Source of the DNA: Lachnospiraceae bacterium UBA4380
GTDB lineage: Bacteria; Bacillota; Clostridia; Lachnospirales; Lachnospiraceae
Length of the DNA stretch: 6,375 nucleotides
Direction: 5' to 3'
NCBI GenBank assembly: GCA_002390025.1
Contig: DGRU01000110.1
Location: 1 to 6,375 of the forward strand
A program made the translations under genes and the position numbers. Of the stretch, positions 1 through 6,200 are shown piece after piece; positions within the stretch are counted from its first letter, which is position 1; every line of letters begins with the position of its first letter. The notes below the pieces were generated by a model that saw only the letters and a program-made list of their open reading frames with translations, was not told the DNA's origin and searched no databases.

Positions 1-185
1 CCCACATTCTCGGGTGACTCGGTGACAAACTTCTGCCACCACGCCTTCTTGACGTTGTTCTTGAGCTCAACGCCCAGGTTGCCGTAATCCCATGTGTTGG
101 CCAGACCGCCGTAGATCTGGGAACCGGGATAAATGAATCCTCTGTTGTTGCACAGCGCAACGATCTTTTCCATTGTCTTTTCCAT
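1..185 (-). CDS. glyQS: Glycyl-tRNA synthetase, single-chain GlyQS type, N-terminal 61 codons only
   Basis: Class II aminoacyl-tRNA synthetase that charges tRNA-Gly with glycine in the cytoplasm. Only the N-terminus is present; the gene continues past position 1. The translation shows the family's opening signature: GFIYPGS at residues 16-22, [11 protein letters not shown] at 25-35, then LGVELKNN and KKAWW at 46-50. These belong to the single-chain homodimeric GlyRS (bacterial GlyQS, related to the archaeal/eukaryotic type), not the separate alpha/beta-subunit enzyme. Two in-frame ATGs lie four codons apart (MEKTMEK); the first, at 185, is preferred because it is nearer the AAGGAG site. The gene lies downstream of recO, as in many Bacillota, but has its own promoter and is separated from recO by a terminator and about 750 bases of repeats. 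Identity is essentially certain; the catalytic and anticodon-binding parts cannot be assessed. Confidence 0.95.
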   Translation of the reverse strand, partial: MEKTMEKIVALCNNRGFIYPGSQIYGGLANTWDYGNLGVELKNNVKKAWWQKFVTESPENV

Positions 186-196
186 AACTCGCTGAA

Positions 197-204
197 ACTC
201 CTTT
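197..204 (-). promoter_or_regulatory. Ribosome binding site of glyQS
   Basis: On the minus strand this reads AAAGGAGT, a strong Shine-Dalgarno match, 12 nt before the ATG at 185. That is slightly long, but the alternative ATG at 173 would be 24 nt away, so the site decides for 185. Confidence 0.8.
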
Positions 205-233
205 GCTTGTTTTTATAACTCTCCATCACCACA

Positions 234-254
234 GCCCTGCAGATAAAGCAGAGC
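234..254 (-). promoter_or_regulatory. Stem-loop in the glyQS leader
   Basis: In the minus-strand transcript, GCTCTGC and GCAGGGC pair as a 7-bp stem (one G-U) around a 7-nt loop. It sits about 50 nt before the glyQS start codon within the predicted leader. No T run follows, so it is not a terminator as it stands. I could not find the T-box core (GGTGG-ACC type) expected for a glycine T-box riboswitch. A function is not established. Confidence 0.4.
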
Positions 255-326
255 CTTGACGGGGAGGATATTGCGAATCACTTACAATTTTTTAATGATG
301 ATTTAAGAAAAAACCACCGAACTATC

Positions 327-355
327 ATTATAGAGCACCAATAAATGATTTTCAA
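327..355 (-). promoter_or_regulatory. Sigma-A-type promoter of glyQS
   Basis: On the minus strand: -35 TTGAAA (355-350), a spacer of exactly 17 bases, and -10 TATAAT (332-327). This is five of six plus six of six consensus bases at optimal spacing, in A/T-rich DNA directly upstream of glyQS. Transcription would start near position 320 and give a leader of about 135 nt. It explains how glyQS is expressed despite the terminator after recO. Confidence 0.85.
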
Positions 356-393
356 TAATAAACTTACCTGCTCAGCCTTTTTATCCGGGGTTT

Positions 394-451
394 ATCTGGG
401 TTTTATCTGTGGTTTGTCAAATCTGGGTTTTATCTGTGGTTTGTCAAATCT
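394..451. repeat. 27-bp direct tandem duplication (about 2.1 copies)
   Basis: Positions 395-421 and 422-448 are identical 27-mers, with the periodicity holding from 394 to 451. Read on the minus strand, each copy contains TTGACA (447-442 and 420-415), a perfect -35 hexamer, followed 18 bases later by the weak -10-like GATAAA. The block lies just upstream of the glyQS promoter. The short plus-strand reading frame over it only reflects the repeat length being a multiple of three and is not called as a gene. Confidence 0.9.
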
Positions 452-610
452 TATTCTGGGTTTCACTCGCGCTCTTTTGTATAGGTTTTGCTCCCACTCA
501 TATATATACGCGTTCCTCCCGCTCTCTTATATATGCTTTACTCCCGCTCTCTTATATAGGTTTTTCTTCCGCTCTCTTATATAGGCTTTTCTTCCGCTCT
601 CTATATTGCT
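446..610. repeat. 25-bp tandem array, about six units
   Basis: Units begin at 471, 496, 521, 546, 571 and 596 with exact 25-base spacing. A more degenerate unit may begin at 446, and the last unit is partial. The shared core on the plus strand is GCTCTCTTATATAGG followed by a pyrimidine-rich tail ending CTCCC or CTTCC. The units at 546 and 571 are nearly identical; those at 471 and 496 have diverged. There are no spacers, so it is not a CRISPR array. On the minus strand every unit carries a TATATAA-like stretch after a purine-rich block. No gene is visible here. Confidence 0.9.
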
Positions 611-636
611 TGTGACTTGACTAATTTTTATTTGGT

Positions 637-689
637 AGTGGTGATCTTTGTAAAAAATCATCAATAGGTCACTCTCTTCTTGTGTGGGC
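637..689. repeat. Type-a repeat unit, left flank of the 53-bp-periodic array
   Basis: A 53-base unit opening with AGTGGTGATC and containing AATCATCAATAGGTCACTCT. It is about 85% identical to the unit at 1025-1077, and some similarity continues past its end (to about 705). It marks the left edge of the periodic array; the sequence from 611 to 636 shows no further structure that I can name. Confidence 0.85.
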
Positions 690-1024
690 ATGGGTGATCT
701 TCTTCTCTCGCAGCTACTATATCGCTTTGCTTTTTTGCGGCAGTGGTGACCTTTTCATCTAATCTTCCGTGGGTCGCTTCCTGGTTGGCGAGGAAGTGGT
801 GATTTCTCGCTGCCGCAGCTGCTATATCGCTACGCTTTTTTGCGGCAGTAGTGATCTTTTCGAGAAATCTTCGCCCAGTCGCTGAACTGGTTGGTGAGAC
901 AGTGGTGATTTCCCGCTCTTTGGTGATCTCCTACTTTGGCAGCCGCTATATCGCTACACTTTTTTCGCGGCAGTAGTGATCTTTTCGAGAAATCTTCGCC
1001 CGGTCGCTTCCTGGATGGCCGGGC
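690..1024. repeat. Core of the periodic array: three copies of an approximately 105-bp b-c double unit
   Basis: Every unit opens with a variant of AGTRGTGATYT. Unit starts are 690 (b), 742 (c), 795 (b), 847 (c), 901 (b) and 972 (c), giving lengths of 52, 53, 52, 54, 71 and 53. The 71-base unit has an 18-base insertion carrying an extra GGTGATCTC. Type b contains GCTATATCGCT and then a T run and GCGGC. Type c contains a GTCGCTTCCTGG-like centre. Both contain internal inverted repeats. No open reading frame of credible length crosses the array on either strand, so it is non-coding DNA, possibly transcribed as structured RNA. Function unknown. Confidence 0.85.
801..869. repeat. Large interrupted inverted repeat inside the periodic array
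   Basis: Positions 801-817 (GATTTCTCG followed by CTGCCGCA) are matched in inverse complement by TGCGGCAG at 841-848 and CGAGAAATC at 861-869. Together they make 17 perfect pairs with a 12-base one-sided bulge and a 23-base loop. The shorter inner GCCGC/GCGGC pairing recurs in the other b units (for example 942-946 with 967-971). Confidence 0.65.
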
Positions 1025-1077
1025 AGTGATGATCTTTGCAGGAAATCATCAATAGGTCACTCTCTTCTTACATGAGC
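1025..1077. repeat. Type-a repeat unit, right flank of the 53-bp-periodic array
   Basis: Second copy of the 53-base type-a unit, 388 bases after the first, sharing an uninterrupted block AATCATCAATAGGTCACTCT and more. A decaying ninth unit follows (about 1078-1093) and runs into the recO terminator. Confidence 0.85.
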
Positions 1078-1103
1078 ATGAGTGGCTTCTCAAGAAGACA
1101 ATG

Positions 1104-1148
1104 AAAAAGCACAGTGTGTCGGACAATTACGCCGGCACGTTGTGCTTT
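1104..1148 (-). terminator. Intrinsic terminator of recO
   Basis: On the minus strand, 19 bases after the recO stop codon, AAAGCACA (1148-1141) pairs with TGTGCTTT (1113-1106). A 2x2 internal loop follows, and the inner stem GTGCCGG/CCGACAC has one mismatch. The stem ends in five Ts (1108-1104). This is a classic Rho-independent terminator and ends the recO transcript well before glyQS. Confidence 0.85.
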
Positions 1149-1166
1149 ATTATCTCTTTTTCATGA

Positions 1167-1823
1167 TTAGCTTAACAAGGTTTTCAGGATCTCCAGGCTC
1201 TCGAATTTGTGGTTGAGGCTGCGTTCCATGGAAACAGCTGCGATGTGTTCCAGTTCCAGGAGGACCGAATCATTAACAGCGAAGGTATAAAGAGTTTTGA
1301 GCGGGGAGCGCATGATGTGGCTGACGGCCTGCAGTGCGGCAGGCGAGAAGCCATCTGCTTCCCGCGGCGGAAGAAACTCACCTTCCAGGATCAGGGTCCG
1401 GATTTCAAAGACGGCGCGGACCAGGGGACGGGAAATCCTGCCTGATTCGAGTGCTTTGAAGGACTGATAGGCCAGCAGGAGGAGGGCTGCTTCGTCATTG
1501 TTTTCGCGGGTGATATAACGCAGGATTTCTGTAAAATAGGAGGCGTATAAAGTCGCCTCCATATCTTCCCTGAGTTTATCGAAAAAAGTATGCAGTTTTG
1601 CCTCGACGAGCACGTTGGAGTTCCGCCCTTCTCGGATTCGGTAGGTGCCAAAGCAGAATGGCAGCGAAACCGCCATCACGGGACTTCCCGGCCTGCGCGC
1701 ACCGCGGGCGAAGCAGGAAATCTTCCCTCTCTCCCGGGTGAGCAGGACAACTCTCCGGTCATATTCGCCGACAGGCGTACTCCCCAGGACCAGGGCCGTG
1801 AGGCTTAACAAATCATCATTCAT
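1167..1823 (-). CDS. recO: DNA repair protein RecO, short form without the usual zinc finger
   Basis: Recombination mediator of the RecFOR pathway; in this family it binds SSB-coated single-stranded DNA and helps load RecA during gap repair. The 218-residue product has the N-terminal OB fold (about residues 6-80, with EYDRRVVLLTRERGKISCFARGAR) and the helical RecO C-terminal domain (about 82-218, with YFTEILRYITRENND and FESLEILKTLL at the end). RecO is usually about 240-250 residues. Here the stretch after FEIRTLILEGE that normally holds CxxC pairs is reduced to FLPPREADGFSP, and the only cysteines are C37 and C57. The ATG at 1823 is the first possible start because an in-frame TGA lies two codons upstream. 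No good Shine-Dalgarno site is visible: AAGAAGG at 1850-1844 is 20 nt away. It lies between era and a terminator, the usual Bacillota setting. Confidence 0.95.
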   Translation of the reverse strand: MNDDLLSLTALVLGSTPVGEYDRRVVLLTRERGKISCFARGARRPGSPVMAVSLPFCFGTYRIREGRNSNVLVEAKLHTFFDKLREDMEATLYASYFTEILRYITRENNDEAALLLLAYQSFKALESGRISRPLVRAVFEIRTLILEGEFLPPREADGFSPAALQAVSHIMRSPLKTLYTFAVNDSVLLELEHIAAVSMERSLNHKFESLEILKTLLS

Positions 1824-1967
1824 ATCTCAAATATGTATTACTGCCTTCTTTCGTCGCAATGGAAGGAGGGAATCTATACATTACAGCTCTCTCTTGTCGC
1901 CTCTCGTCGCAGACAAAGGAGCGTATCTACTATATTATAGCTTTCTTTCGTCGTAGCCGAAGGAGCG
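1824..1967 (-). repeat. Three imperfect tandem copies of the era 3' end filling the era-recO gap
   Basis: On the minus strand copies start at 1967, 1923 and 1870 with CGCTCCTT, CGCTCCTT and CCCTCCTT. Each continues to a CGACGARAG block and then a TAA about 30-40 bases in. Copy 1 is the genuine end of era (coding RSFGYDERKL plus stop, then 11 bases). Copies 2 and 3 lie beyond the stop. Spacings are 44 and 53 bases; the longer copy 2 has an internal duplication around CGAGAGGCGACAAGAGAG. Copy 3 runs up to the recO start. Confidence 0.75.
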
Positions 1968-2900
1968 CATCTGAGTATCGTCGTCCTTCCAGTCGCGGCG
2001 GACTTTGACCCAGAGTTTGAGGTTGACCTGGCACTGGAGCATGTTTTCAATATCCTTGCGCGCGTCGGTGCCGATCTTGCGGAGCATTTCGCCGCCCTTG
2101 CCGATGACGATGCGCTTGTGGCCTTCGCGCTCGCAGATGATGGAGGCATCGATATCGCAGATCTCGCCCTTTCCCTTGCGGGAGCGCATTTTCATGGACT
2201 CGATGGTGACTGCGATGCCGTGGGGAACCTCTTCCTGCAGCAGGCGCAGGGCTTTCTCGCGGATGATCTCGCCGGCGATCTCGCGCTCGGTCTGGGTGGT
2301 GACCATATCTTCATCATAGAAAGGCTCGCCGGCAGGAAGAAGATCAAAGATATCTTTCATGAGCTGGTCGACGCCGTCGCCTGTGCGGGCACTGACCGGG
2401 ATGATCTCGTGGAAGACGCCTTCATGGGAAAACAGGTCGATCACGGGCAGAATCTCAGCTTTTTTGACCTTGTCGATCTTGTTGATGACAACAATGACAG
2501 GGGTTTTGACTTCTTTCAGAAGCTCGATGATAGCCTTGTCCTCATCAGAAAGTTTCTGGCGGGGCTCGACGAGCCAAAGGATCACGTCGACTTCCTTCAG
2601 AGTGCCTTTGGCAGCCTTCACCATATAGGCGCCGAGCTTCGTCCTGCTCTGGTGGATGCCGGGCGTATCCAGGAAGACGATCTGGCCCTCATCGCCGGTA
2701 TAGATGGTGCGGATCTTGGTCCTTGTCGTCTGCGGCTTGTAGGAGGTGATCGCAATCTTCTGCCCGATCATGCGGTTCATCAGCGTGGATTTGCCGACAT
2801 TGGGGCGGCCGATGATGGTTGCAAAACCTGCTTTTTTAATTGCGGGCGCTGCTGGTTTTTCAGATGTTTCATTCACTTCAATGGAAGTATTATCTGTCAT
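1935..2900 (-). CDS. era: GTPase Era, 30S ribosome assembly factor
   Basis: Essential-type GTPase that binds the 3' end of 16S rRNA and assists 30S subunit maturation in the cytoplasm. The 321-residue product has all expected motifs: Walker A GRPNVGKS at 31-38, switch I KPQTTR at 55-60, DTPG at 78-81, NKID at 140-143, and SAR at 170-172. The C-terminal KH domain has the VIGKGG loop at 265-270. The end, MRSFGYDERKL, matches the usual Era C-terminus. Era proteins are typically about 300 residues; the excess is a polar N-terminal tail of about 22 residues before the G domain. The start at 2900 is supported by an AAAGGA site 5 nt upstream, and no other in-frame ATG occurs before the Walker A motif. 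recO follows after 111 bases, and the peptidase gene precedes it across a repeat-filled gap. Confidence 0.98.
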   Translation of the reverse strand: MTDNTSIEVNETSEKPAAPAIKKAGFATIIGRPNVGKSTLMNRMIGQKIAITSYKPQTTRTKIRTIYTGDEGQIVFLDTPGIHQSRTKLGAYMVKAAKGTLKEVDVILWLVEPRQKLSDEDKAIIELLKEVKTPVIVVINKIDKVKKAEILPVIDLFSHEGVFHEIIPVSARTGDGVDQLMKDIFDLLPAGEPFYDEDMVTTQTEREIAGEIIREKALRLLQEEVPHGIAVTIESMKMRSRKGKGEICDIDASIICEREGHKRIVIGKGGEMLRKIGTDARKDIENMLQCQVNLKLWVKVRRDWKDDDTQMRSFGYDERKL

Positions 2901-2905
2901 TTTAA

Positions 2906-2911
2906 TCCTTT
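2906..2911 (-). promoter_or_regulatory. Ribosome binding site of era
   Basis: Minus-strand AAAGGA, 5 nt before the ATG at 2900. It fixes the start that includes the N-terminal tail. The adjacent repeat begins only 7 bases further upstream. Confidence 0.75.
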
Positions 2912-2917
2912 CTTAGA

Positions 2918-3241
2918 TTGTCAGGGGGACGGTTCTTTTGACAACTTGGATACATGGGGACGGTCCTTTTGTTTTATTGGGACGGTTCCGGTAGTCATGG
3001 GTCTTGCCATGGGGGTGTTAAGTCTTGTCATAGGGACGGTTCTTTTGATTGTCATAGGGACGGTTCTTTTGACAACTTGGATGTTATATTGCCATGGGGA
3101 CGGTTCCATTGACACGTCCACAATGTGTCAATGGAACCGTCCAAGTGACACTTCGTTACCTGCACGATGTGTCAAAGGAACCGTCCCTGTGACAACCACA
3201 TGACAACCAAGGAACCGTCCCCATGACAACCTCCCCGTGAC
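2918..3241. repeat. Cluster of GGGACGGTTC/TGACA intergenic repeats between the peptidase gene and era
   Basis: Plus-oriented copies of GGGACGGTTC lie at 2926, 2979, 3033, 3057 and 3097, with a one-base variant at 2957. Inverted copies lie at 3178 and 3212, and a 9-base match at 3134. The best copies (2918-2944 and 3049-3075) have arms TTGTCA and TGACAA around a 15-base centre, and both are followed by CTTGGAT. Additional TGTCA and TGACA words fill the spaces. The cluster occupies almost the whole gap of about 350 bases, and no gene is supported there; the reading frames across it encode only repeats of the type RTVPMT. The architecture resembles REP/BIME-type bacterial intergenic repeats; that comparison is inference. 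Confidence 0.9.
3098..3142. repeat. Perfect hairpin with 18-bp arms at the centre of the repeat cluster
   Basis: Positions 3098-3115 (GGACGGTTCCATTGACAC) and 3125-3142 are exact inverse complements around a 9-base loop. It marks the switch from plus-oriented to inverted repeat copies. Neither strand has a T tract after it, so it is not a standard terminator. A neighbouring weaker pair, TGACAC at 3146-3151 with GTGTCA at 3169-3174, could compete for the same bases. Confidence 0.9.
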
Positions 3242-3250
3242 AAGTGTGTC

Positions 3251-6200
3251 TTATACGAGTTTGCTGATCTCGTCGAAGAGGTCGGCGTTTTCGCGGAGTT
3301 TGGTGTCGCTGCCGACGACGCAGAGGCAGTTGCAGTCCATGACGGCGTCGAGGTAGTCGGCGAGGGCGCGGATGTCCGCGGGGGTCGCGTCGAGTACCTG
3401 GTCGCGTTCCCTCTGAAGCATCTCATCGGTGAGACCGGTGAGGTAGGAACTGAGGGAGTAGCGGCCGTAGACAAAAGGTGTCATGGGCTGGTCGAGGCCG
3501 CTGACGGCACCGATGATGTATTTGGTCATAGTGCGCTCGTCGGCATCGAAGCTGCGGAGGAAGTCCGCGGTATTTTTGAAAGTATCGATCGTGCGGCGCA
3601 GGTGAGGGTCGCGGTAAGAAACGAGGAAAGCGTTTCCTTCGCGGGTGAAGCTGCTCATGCAGCCGTAGGCACCGCCCTCAACGCGGATGCGGTTCCAGAG
3701 GTATTCGTAGCCCAGAAGGACGCGCAGTACGCGGAAAGCTCCGGTGCTGGGGCGCTCAGGAGCGGCGTAACGGCCTGCGCAGCAGACAAACTGGACCTGT
3801 CCGGCAGTTGTAAGTCCCTCCCTCTTCCTGACAGGAACGGGGTCAAAAAACTCGGGCTCTGTCTGCAGGGGCGGATTGAGCCGGCCTGCAAGGTCCTGAA
3901 CGGCGGCGAGGATCTCGGGGATGTCCTCTTCGCTGGCGGTGCAGTCGAAGGTGAGGTTGTCCACGCGGAAGATCATGGCTGCCATCTCCTGGAGGAGCTT
4001 GCAGAGGTCTTGGATCGATTCCGGAGAATTGCAGGTTTGATCGAGTGTGCAGTAGGCTTCGAGGCCCGCGACCATATCCATGATGACACCGGCCTTGGTG
4101 AGGTAGGACATGGAGTGCTGTGCGGCAGTGGCGTGTCCCGCAGAGGCCATGCCTGCACGCATGCCGGCACGCTCTTCTTCGAGAACTTCGAGGATCCGCG
4201 CGGGCATGTTGTAGTTGGTGGTCATGAGGATCTCATGGATCAGGCTCAGCGCATCCTTCAGGTTCTTGTGAAGTGTCTTGACACTGACTTCGAAGGTGAG
4301 GCGATAGCCGTGCCTGGGCGCGGATTCCTTAGGACCGTACCAGTTGTAACCGCTCACAAGGCCGTTGATTCCGCCGGTGGAGATATTGATCTCATGGCCC
4401 AGGGAAGCATAGCTGTGGGACTCAGTGTCGAGAACGCTGAAAAGTGTTTTAAAAATACCCAGGCAGCGGATGTATTTTTCCGGAAGTTCACGGATATCAA
4501 AAAGGAAGGACATGTAGTCGATCCGGTTGGTGAACTGGGGATGGGTAACTGCGGTAAAGGTGGTTTCCTGCGCGGCAAGATTACTTTGCACCGCTGCGCA
4601 AACAGTGTTCTGAGCTGCATCCCCGGCGGGACCGCGATTCGCGGCCTTGAGAGTCTGTACCTGATTGAGCAGGGGGACTGCCTTGCGGGTCAGATCCTCG
4701 CGGCGGAGCATGGGGATTTTGTTTTTGTCTTCTTCCGAGTCCTCGGACTGCTGCCAGGCGCGCAGGGCGGCGAGCTCATCGACGATCTGCTGCCTCTGTT
4801 CGGGGGTGAGGCTGTCGGCGAAGGCCTTCATGCGCCCTCGCATTTCTTCGTCCAGGCGGTCGGAAAGGCCCTGTTCGGGATCCAGGACGATGACCGCGCA
4901 GTGAGGGTTGTCCAGGAAGCACTCATGGATGAGTTTTTCAAAAAATCCCTTGCCCTTCTGCTCGCGGAGAAAGTCAAAGTACTCTCCGATTCCCAGGCCG
5001 ATGAAAGGCTTTGTGTCATCGTAGAGCCAGGAGTCGAGGGCGTTGAGGCCGTAGACCAGTCCCCTGGAATAGGAGCCGAAGTCCGCCTCGCGATAGCGGA
5101 ATTCATAGAGATTGATGCCGGCTTCCAGGGCGCGGGGATCGATCCCCTCCTCGGCGATTTTTGCCAGAGTATCGCGGATGGTGGACACGAACTCGTCCTT
5201 GCGATCGGGATCGGTGTATTTTGACACGATTGAATAAAAAGGCTGGCGGATGCCCGACTCAAACATGGTGTAAACATCTTCGCCCAGGCCCTTGTCACGG
5301 AGCGCCTTGCGGACAGGGGCACCCTCGGCATCACAGAGGGCGTAGTTGAGGATCTTGATGGCCACAATCCGGCCGACGTCCAGGCTGTCGGGAAGAACGG
5401 CAAGGTTCCAGGACAGGTAGGACTTGCCCGCGGGGTCCTCTTCGGGGAGGATGGAGTACTTGCAGTGCGCTTCCACGGGCGCATCAAAAGCAGGCTCCGC
5501 GGGAATCGAGGAGTCAATCTCCAGGCGGTCAAACCTGGACAGATAGTTCTCGTCGATCCAGGTCAGACGCTCGGCCATGTCCATGTCGCCGTAGAGATAG
5601 ATGTAGCTATTGGAAGGATGATAATAACGGCGGTGGAAATCCAGATAGTACTCATAGGTCAGGTCAGGAATGTTGACCGGATCGCCGCCGGACTCATGCT
5701 GATAGGGCGTATGGGGATAGAGAACCGCATTGATCTCCCGCCCCAGGATGTCATCCGCCTGAGACAGGGCGCCCTTCATCTCGTTGTATACGACACCGTT
5801 GACCGTGATCTCACTGTCGGCGCTGTCCGCCTCATAATGCCAACCCTCCTGGCGGAAAATATTCTGTTCTTTATAAATATTGGGATAAAAAACCGCATCC
5901 ATATAGACGTGCATGAGGTTTTTGAAATCCTGCTCATTGCAGCTCGCGACCGGATAGACCGTCTTGTCCGGATAAGTCATCGCGTTCAGGAAGGTGTTCA
6001 GCGAACCCTTGGCGAGCTCTATAAAAGGATCCTTGACCGGGAAGTCCCTGGAACCGCACAGTACAGTGTGCTCAATGATGTGCGCCACACCCGTGGAATC
6101 CTCCGGAGGAGTGCGGAAAGCAATATAAAAGACCTTGTTGCTGTCATTTTTCGGCAGCAGCGCTACGCGCGCACCCGTCTTTTTGTGCCTGAGCAGCCAG

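Noticed and set aside
302..321. GGTGG followed by a T run near the glyQS transcription start as a T-box end
   Set aside because: It lies at the predicted 5' end of the transcript with no preceding stem and lacks the rest of the T-box core.
345..615. Two short plus-strand reading frames (79 and 68 codons) over the 27-bp and 25-bp repeats
   Set aside because: Their translations are only products of the tandem repeats, they overlap in two frames, and no ribosome binding site or known domain is seen.
446..1093. Possible CRISPR array
   Set aside because: The 25-bp units abut without spacers, and the 53-bp periodic units are similar throughout with no unique spacer segments. No cas genes are present.
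2921..3121. 66-codon minus-strand reading frame in the gap upstream of era
   Set aside because: The product is repeats of RTVPMT-like words directly encoded by the intergenic repeat; not a real protein.
3098..3142. The long hairpin as an intrinsic terminator between the peptidase gene and era
   Set aside because: No run of Ts follows the stem on the minus strand, so it is kept as a hairpin of unknown role.
2118..3203. 361-codon plus-strand reading frame opposite era
   Set aside because: It is antisense to the motif-complete era gene and its tail is encoded by the GGGACGG repeats. Its openness follows from the codon bias of the opposite strand.
3602..5224. 540-codon plus-strand reading frame opposite the M16C gene
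   Set aside because: It is long, but lies wholly within a gene with intact catalytic motifs, shows no recognisable domain, and is typical of an antisense shadow in G/C-rich coding sequence.
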